A DNA stretch of 64,000 nucleotides from Odontesthes bonariensis (Eukaryota; Chordata; Actinopteri; Atheriniformes; Atherinopsidae). Below, piece by piece: positions 59,150-64,000 of the stretch; the first letter of the stretch is position 1; every line of letters starts with the position of its first letter. The position numbers were made by a program, and so were the translations under genes. The stretch is taken from assembly GCF_027942865.1 (NCBI RefSeq), contig NC_134508.1, forward strand, positions 36,329,466 through 36,393,465. Direction: 5' to 3'. The notes under the pieces were generated by a model. The model was not told where the DNA came from. It did not search any database and saw only the letters and a list, made by a program, of their open reading frames with translations.

Positions 59150-59520
59150 TACTTGATACAAGTACCATTATTGCTGGAAGAAACTGCAGAAAACTGAGGA
59201 GATCTGCTTATCAAGTTTAAAAACGCTGTCAAAATATACACCAAGATTCTTTACAGAAGAATGAATATTACAAGCAAATTGGCCAAGAGTTCCCATATCA
59301 TGAAAGAAAAACTCATCTGACTTAATGTCATTAAAACAAGCAAGCAGCAGTTGCAGGTAACACTTTTTTGGGGGGGGTTAAGGCTAAATAGATTTGTACT
59401 TCATCTGTAAAACAGTGAAAGGAAATATTATGTTTCTCCAAAATTGATGCAAGAAGCAGCAGATACAATAAGAAAAGCCAGGGGCCCTGGGATCAAAATC
59501 AGAATAATTCTATGTGTAAT
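59150..59520 (-). mobile_element. L2-like LINE internal fragment, antisense
   Basis: The plus strand reads ATACACCAAGATTCTTTACA, GTTGCAGGT and ATCTGTAAAACAGTGAAAGG, phrases I recall from the antisense of the fish L2-like LINE reverse-transcriptase region. Probably part of the same decayed insertion as 57.4-58.2 kb, interrupted by the CpG-rich element between them. Confidence 0.5.
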
Positions 59521-59664
59521 TACATGGATACAGTATATTAATAGCTGTCTAAGTGTGTGTTTTTTTTTGCACAAATTACACATTTGCTCTAACTACACTT
59601 ATCTTTTGGTGAAGCTATTAGATCCTTAAGATCCTAAAGAAGGTTCAGTGTGTACAGCATGTTT

Positions 59665-60357
59665 TCAGGTGCTGTTTTGATAGCAAATATAGTTGAGTTG
59701 GTCAGCGCAGTCCCACCTCTTCAAACATCCCACCAGTGAGAGAGCACCACAGTAGTGAGTCCAGGCGGGGCAGTATGGCATCTCACCGTGGCTCCAGGGC
59801 AGGTACTCCACAGGGGTCCCATCCACCCACAACCAGCTGTCACCATAGTAGCACAGGGCAGTCCACACGTGGGCTGTCTGGGCTGTCTTGCTGGCCTGCA
59901 GGACTTCAGCCAGTGCAGATTCAGAGGGCAGGTTGACTAATTCCTTGTCCATGCTGCCACAGTGCTCCATTGCCTCCTCCCAGGTCTTGTTTTCTTTCAC
60001 CAACACCAGGTTGCTCTGAAATTAGTAGAATGGGAAGTCCTTCTTACAGCTTGTAGCACTCAGGCCGTTTCTAGTTTGTACTACACACTTATAATCTTTT
60101 TCATCCTCCAAGAGGATGGACAAAGCATTTGTCCCATTTAACCACTTCCAAGTGTCACTGCCTTCTTTGTAGAGACCAGTCCAGGTATCTTTCTTCTCAC
60201 TGTCATCATCGTCTAGGTTGCTGATTGAAGAAAGATTAGTTTCATGCTCTCTGCAGTATTCTCTGGCTTGTGACCAAGTCAGTTGTTTAGAGACATAGAT
60301 ATTATCTCCAAAGATAAGTCCAGTGAGAATGAGGAATTTTAGAACACTTGTCTTCAT
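59665..60357 (-). pseudogene. two-domain C-type lectin-like gene with in-frame stop
   Basis: Read from 60357, the minus strand gives a signal peptide (MKTSVLKFLILTGLIFG), CTLD1 (LTWSQAREYCREH, DTWTGLYKEGSDTWKWLNG, CVVQTRNGLSATSCKKDFPF) and, after TAA at 60024-60022, CTLD2 in the same frame (LVLVKENKTWEEAMEHCGS, HVWTALCYYGDSWLWVDGTP, DCADQLNYICYQ) to TGA at 59665. The TAA stands where the family has the last conserved cysteine of CTLD1 (FYC). CTLD2 has VEYLPW in place of the EPN/QPD motif and no WND, so classical Ca-dependent sugar binding is unlikely. The coding region has no intron. A TATA-like CATAAAAG upstream (about 60474-60481) argues against a plain retrocopy. An expressed 111-residue truncated lectin cannot be excluded. 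Confidence 0.78.
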
Positions 60358-60473
60358 TGTCTTCACTTGACATTTTTGCATAAAGTTTCCCAAAGTGGGA
60401 ATAATAGATAATGTCAGGTGTCTTAAGGACACTCAAAGAAGCAGAAGCACCCAATCACTGTTCATCCTTGGCT

Positions 60474-60481
60474 TTTATGAA
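60474..60481 (-). promoter_or_regulatory. TATA-like box upstream of the lectin gene
   Basis: The minus strand reads TTTTCATAAAAGCCAAGG about 115 bases ahead of the ATG at 60357, with a GTGATTGGGTG (inverted CCAAT-like) segment shortly after. A start site near 60447 would fit. Confidence 0.4.
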
Positions 60482-60689
60482 AATGTCCAGGAGGACACCT
60501 GCAGATGTACAGATGCAAATTTAGGGCAAATTGGTTTAATGGAAGAACGCCTAATGGAAAGTGCAATATCAGACCTAGTGGAAAGCACCACCTGAAAATG
60601 ATCTTTATAGGGTATCATCTTGACTCACATGTCTGTTTTTCAGGACTGGTTATGCTGATGACGCTTGCCTTATTCTAAATGGATCTGAT

Positions 60690-60920
60690 CTCAATCGGGT
60701 GTATCCCAGTCCTCTGTGAGTCGTGCGCTCCCCTTGGTCATCAAAGCTCTCATCAGTTTATCACCCATGGTACATCAAATTCCCATACACCGCTGTCCAA
60801 CAAGTACAAATTAAGAGGGACTTCCATGCCGTGGCTGGACTGCCAATCATAATTGGAGCACGAGACACATATACGCATCAAAACACCCGTGCCCCTGCCA
60901 TCATGATGAGGCAACAACTG
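60690..60920 (+). pseudogene. Harbinger transposase fragment
   Basis: The plus strand at about 60768-60905 reads YIKFPYTAVQQVQIKRDFHA and VAGLPIIIGARDTYTHQNTR and then APA. Intact PIF/Harbinger nucleases carry FHAIAGFPG(I/V)IGAIDGTH in this region. The aspartate is still present (GARD) but the following residues are degraded. It is a short relic with no flanking transposase ORF. Confidence 0.78.
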
Positions 60921-60984
60921 ATTGCAATGCTTTAGTTGCAGTCATCGAGCGCCTGCCCAGGGCGAGATGTTTTTTTTTTTAAAG

Positions 60985-61413
60985 CCATTTTCATATCAAA
61001 CCACTTCTTTTTTATTTCGGTGACATTACGAACTACAGGTGACACTGAATTAACAGCACTCGTAATTGCTTCCCATTTATTTGCAGAACTTCAATCTCAG
61101 AGCCCGTAAAGTTGTTCTTTTTGCGCCTTGATGCCATTCTCATGACTCAACATTTAACATTTCCTAGCACAGGAGCGAGGAAGCACAGCTCCTGATATGG
61201 TATAATTTGGGGCGTGGAGTATGCAAATCTACTATCCTTGTGCACGTGCACTTAGATACGCACGAGTGCATTCATCATTTATGCAGGTCGTTTACACACT
61301 TTTTCCGAAGTTAAGTGTTTGTTGAATCTGACGTGACGTGTTCGTACGAGACCTTCTTACGAAAAGAGTAAGAGAAATTTAGAATAAAAATACAAAAATG
61401 CTCTTGCATGAGG
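60985..61413 (-). mobile_element. Harbinger-type element: Myb-like gene fragment and element end
   Basis: The minus strand at about 61137-60985 reads MASRRKKNNFTGSEIEVL, then, after a deletion, ANKWEAITSAVNSVSPVVRN and VTEIKKKWFDMKMA. This matches the Myb/SANT DNA-binding protein that Harbinger elements encode beside the transposase. Near 61395-61413 the plus strand reads AATGCTCTTGCATGAGGCCC, the type of terminus seen in such elements. The transposase fragment at 60.7-60.9 kb probably belongs to the same insertion. Confidence 0.75.
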
Positions 61414-61679
61414 CCCATTGTGTAGTATGAGCAGACAGTGGACAAGTGTACAATACTTTTCTGACCTGTCTGTGTCTCCTTACTGACCTCACATTTTAGT
61501 AATGGTATGTTCTGCTTCACCTTAGTCAAAACATTGATTCGCATTTCAGTTCAATTTACAACAAGATGCACATAATTTTGCATAGCTACTGTAGACCTAA
61601 TGATGAATTGCCTAATATTCAATGCTTTGTTTCTAAGTACTTCCCCAATAACTCCCTATTCAGGTATCTAAAATCTTCT

Positions 61680-62990
61680 TTAAAAAATCTTCCCCTTTAC
61701 ATTTAGGAGAGAGATCATCCGGAACTGACTCAGGTCCGAGGACTCTTTCTCCTTTGGAATAAGAACGCCTCCTGCCCTACGCCATGCTCTAGGAATAAAC
61801 TGTTTCATCCAAACTATTCTTAATTGCTTCCACAAAAACTTTAGGATATCAGTTGCACTTTTATAAATCCAGTAGGGGACTCCATTTGGCCCTGGGGCCG
61901 ACGAAGCCTTTGTACGCCTGACTACCTCCTCAACCTCCTTCCACCTAGGTGGTCTAACAGCCGTCTTATAAGCTATCTTTCCTAATGGTGGCATGTCAGG
62001 TGGAAGGCCTACGACTCTACGCTGCTCAAGATCTTAATATGTATTTCTTAGACACTCTTCCACCTCTGACTTTGTTGCCTAAAGCTGCCCCCCTTTTCCT
62101 GGTTAAACAATCCTTTAACAAACTTGAATGGGTCCCTGTAAAATGCAGTCCTTACATATTCTTTCTTCTTTCTCTTTTTCCCAAGATATTTAGCCCTCCT
62201 GAGTATTGCTAGCCTGCTTCTCAATTCTTCCTGCAAAACATTAATTCCCCCCCTCTCTTCTTCTGTAGCTCTTTTCCATTACTTTCTTAAATTTATTCTT
62301 TCCTTAACCAATTTCTCCATCTCTTTTGGCCATCTAAACTTAACTACTCTTGTACTCGTTCAACTCTCTTTCTATCTTGCACCCCAAATCTTTCTACACC
62401 ATAGGAGTAAATTATATCTCCCATCTTCTCTAGCCTATCGCTTGTATTTCCTCCTAACCTATCTAATATTATCGACAAATCTTTATTGACTGCCTCCAAT
62501 TCTTTGTTGCTATTTGCCCTAGGCCACTTAACTCTAGCTTTCTGCTCCATATTTCTCTCTATAACTGGCCTATTCACCTCAGTATGAGCTGCATCCCTTC
62601 TTAGAACTTCCTCCTTCCTCCTCCACCTCTGTAGCTGTGTTATTGATATTCTTCGGACTGTGGTTTCCTACCTGCCGCTGGACTTACTCGATTGACTTCT
62701 TAAAAAGTACTGATCAATGCGGCCACACTGCCCTTCTTTTACCAGACATCTTTCTTCCCTGATGCATTTTAAGGCCTCTAACTGATGATACTTTCTGCCA
62801 GCCACAAGGACAAACCTGGAGCTTATTTCCCTCTAGTCTATCACTTTTATTTTGTCCAGCTATGCTCCCTTTCCTCTGAGAACTATTCTGCCCAGTTCCA
62901 GCCCTAGAGAATAGGTCTGTGCCCCTATCATTCACTGAGTCCTGTCTCCACCTCACAGTCATGTTCGTTCCAGTGTCAGTTGCCATGTAG
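61680..62990 (-). mobile_element. R2/HERO-like non-LTR retrotransposon, 5' part only
   Basis: Minus-strand blocks in N-to-C order: a zinc-finger-like CPCGWQKVSSVRGLKMHQGR (62986-62714), a linker block (62577-62344), a basic block ending FKFVKGLFNQEKGG (62236-62048), then the start of the reverse transcriptase with KASSAPGPNGVPYWIYKSAT and GGVLIPKEKESSDLSQFRMI (61994-61680), which ends in a stop where intact copies continue into the catalytic core. APGPNGVPY and an N-terminal finger are typical of R2-clade elements with a restriction-like endonuclease; the exact family is a guess. Frameshifts separate the blocks. Confidence 0.75.
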
Positions 62991-63098
62991 TCTGCATGTG
63001 AGTCATCTTCCGCCCCTGCTCTTGCTGACTTTAGGGGTATTCTCTTTAATCTACTTGTAGCTTATGCTGATTGTAACAAAGCTACTAGGCTGAACAAC

Positions 63099-63277
63099 CT
63101 GGTCCTCAAGATACACTGCCCAGCATGTTTTCCATATTTCCCTGCTCCAGCACCCATGATTCAAATGAATGGGCGTTCATCAGCCTTCAGCAGAGCTTAA
63201 ACAGCCGGCTCATTTCTTTGAATCAGGTGTGTTGGAACACATGGAAAACATGCAGGGCTTTGTGCCTTGAGGACCAG
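63099..63277. repeat. palindromic MITE-like repeat
   Basis: The ends CTGGTCCTCAAG (63099-63110) and CTTGAGGACCAG (63266-63277) are exact inverted repeats. Inside them GCATGTTTTCCAT and ATGGAAAACATGC (63241-63253) pair as well. The middle contains CCCTGCTCCAGCACCCATGA and ATCAGGTGTGTTGGAACACA. I recognise the pattern as a very abundant short fish repeat of non-autonomous DNA-transposon type. No target duplication was resolved. Confidence 0.8.
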
Positions 63278-63429
63278 AGTCTCAAAACACGCAGTGGGTC
63301 TACATGGTGAAATTAATTTGATTAAAGCTATAGTTGGATTATGCTTCTTATTTGAGCAAGGGTAATTATCCTTGGATATATGGCGGTGAATGAATCGATT
63401 CATTGGCACAAAGCATGTCATACTCCAAT

Positions 63430-63780
63430 ACGATCAGTGGCGCTGTACCCATTTCAACTATTACAAATAGAGCCACTTACGGTTGACCTCTTCACCACCA
63501 ACAACAACAACAACAAACTCAGGCATTCGAGAAAATGGCGAACGAAGAGCAAGATGAAGCTACGTCCCTCTACATTTCGTTTGTGATGAGCTGCTTGTTG
63601 CACAAACGCGATGCACAACGGCGCATTCTCCATCGCGTTGTTTGTTTCTTTCCGACGGCGGCGACAACAACAGTAATATCATCTCCTCCGACTTCCGGTT
63701 CACGACCCGGGAAAAAATCTCAAGCATGCGCAGAATGCAAAGTCTAATTCACCACATGCTTCACCGTCTACATGCACGTT
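63430..63780 (+). mobile_element. possible CpG-rich non-autonomous element
   Basis: It begins near CAGTGGCGCTGTACCCATTT, has ACAACAACAACAACAAAC, an ATG-led frame at 63535 (MANEEQDEATSLYISFVMSC..., 70 codons) and ends near GCATGCGCAGAATGCAAAGT. Fish DNA transposons I recall carry such GGCGCTG and GCATGCGCA segments around a decayed ORF. It could instead be the first exon of a real gene running off the right edge. Confidence 0.3.
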
Positions 63781-64000
63781 TAATTTGACTTTCAACCGAG
63801 TTATTGTGAAATTTGGATGTATGAAATCTTTCTTGTCATAAATCAAGTCAGTACAACACAAGCAAGCTGAAGACAACCTGTAAAGATTTTGTCAACAATC
63901 ACAGTTTATGAATGAAAAAGCAAGCGTATTTACACATGCAGTACATAACTAATGAGAAGTAAAAAAAATTCTACTACTGAAGTAAAACACTTTTTATATC

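Overview
The window looks like part of a teleost fish chromosome. It is AT-rich vertebrate DNA in which short exons with GT-AG splice sites lie in long introns, mixed with fish-type mobile elements: L2/CR1-like and R2/HERO-like LINE fragments, a tRNA-derived SINE, Tc1-like, hAT and Harbinger remnants, and a dispersed repeat with CCAT ends. No tool was run. Every exon was joined by hand using reading frame and splice phase, and family names come from remembered protein families.

Region 1 (1-27,000, plus strand) is the 3' two thirds of a MAGI scaffold gene, most likely magi3. Sixteen coding exons (895-24838) join without a frame break into 1,155 residues: the second half of WW1, WW2, PDZ1 to PDZ5 and a long basic Ser/Lys-rich tail. 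PDZ0, the guanylate kinase domain and the first half of WW1 must lie left of base 1. A possible alternative last exon (23547-23596) would give a short isoform. The 3' UTR runs to a polyadenylation signal at 26977.

Region 2 (27,000-33,300) has no recognisable gene but holds two very well-preserved non-autonomous DNA transposons: a Harbinger-like element with 37-bp perfect inverted repeats (28886-29649) and a hAT element with a perfect 8-bp target duplication (30269-30925).

Region 3 (33,395-40,800, plus) is a complete gene for a type I membrane protein with three CCP/sushi domains, a Ser/Thr-rich stalk, a transmembrane helix and a short tail (348 aa). This is the architecture of a CD46/CD55-like complement regulator. 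A second possible tail exon at 39700-39757 suggests alternative cytoplasmic tails.

Region 4 (40,800-59,600) is mostly intergenic, with scattered LINE, SINE and repeat copies. It contains a CpG-rich, CCAAT- and GC-box-bearing promoter-like region near 53.6-53.8 kb pointing to an unidentified minus-strand transcript (candidate exons at 49.1-49.3 and 48.6 kb), and a second promoter-like spot near 54.9 kb.

Region 5 (59,665-60,357, minus) is an intronless two-domain C-type lectin-like gene broken by an in-frame TAA where the last conserved cysteine of domain 1 should be. Region 6 (60,650-64,000) is transposon debris: Harbinger transposase and Myb-like fragments, an R2/HERO-like LINE 5' portion, and a palindromic MITE-like repeat.

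The genes do not form one pathway. MAGI3 is a junctional and signalling scaffold. The CCP gene and the lectin relic are immune-type surface or secreted proteins. I found no clearly novel biological system. The best leads are the two alternative-exon predictions, the lectin with its precisely placed stop, and the orphan promoter.
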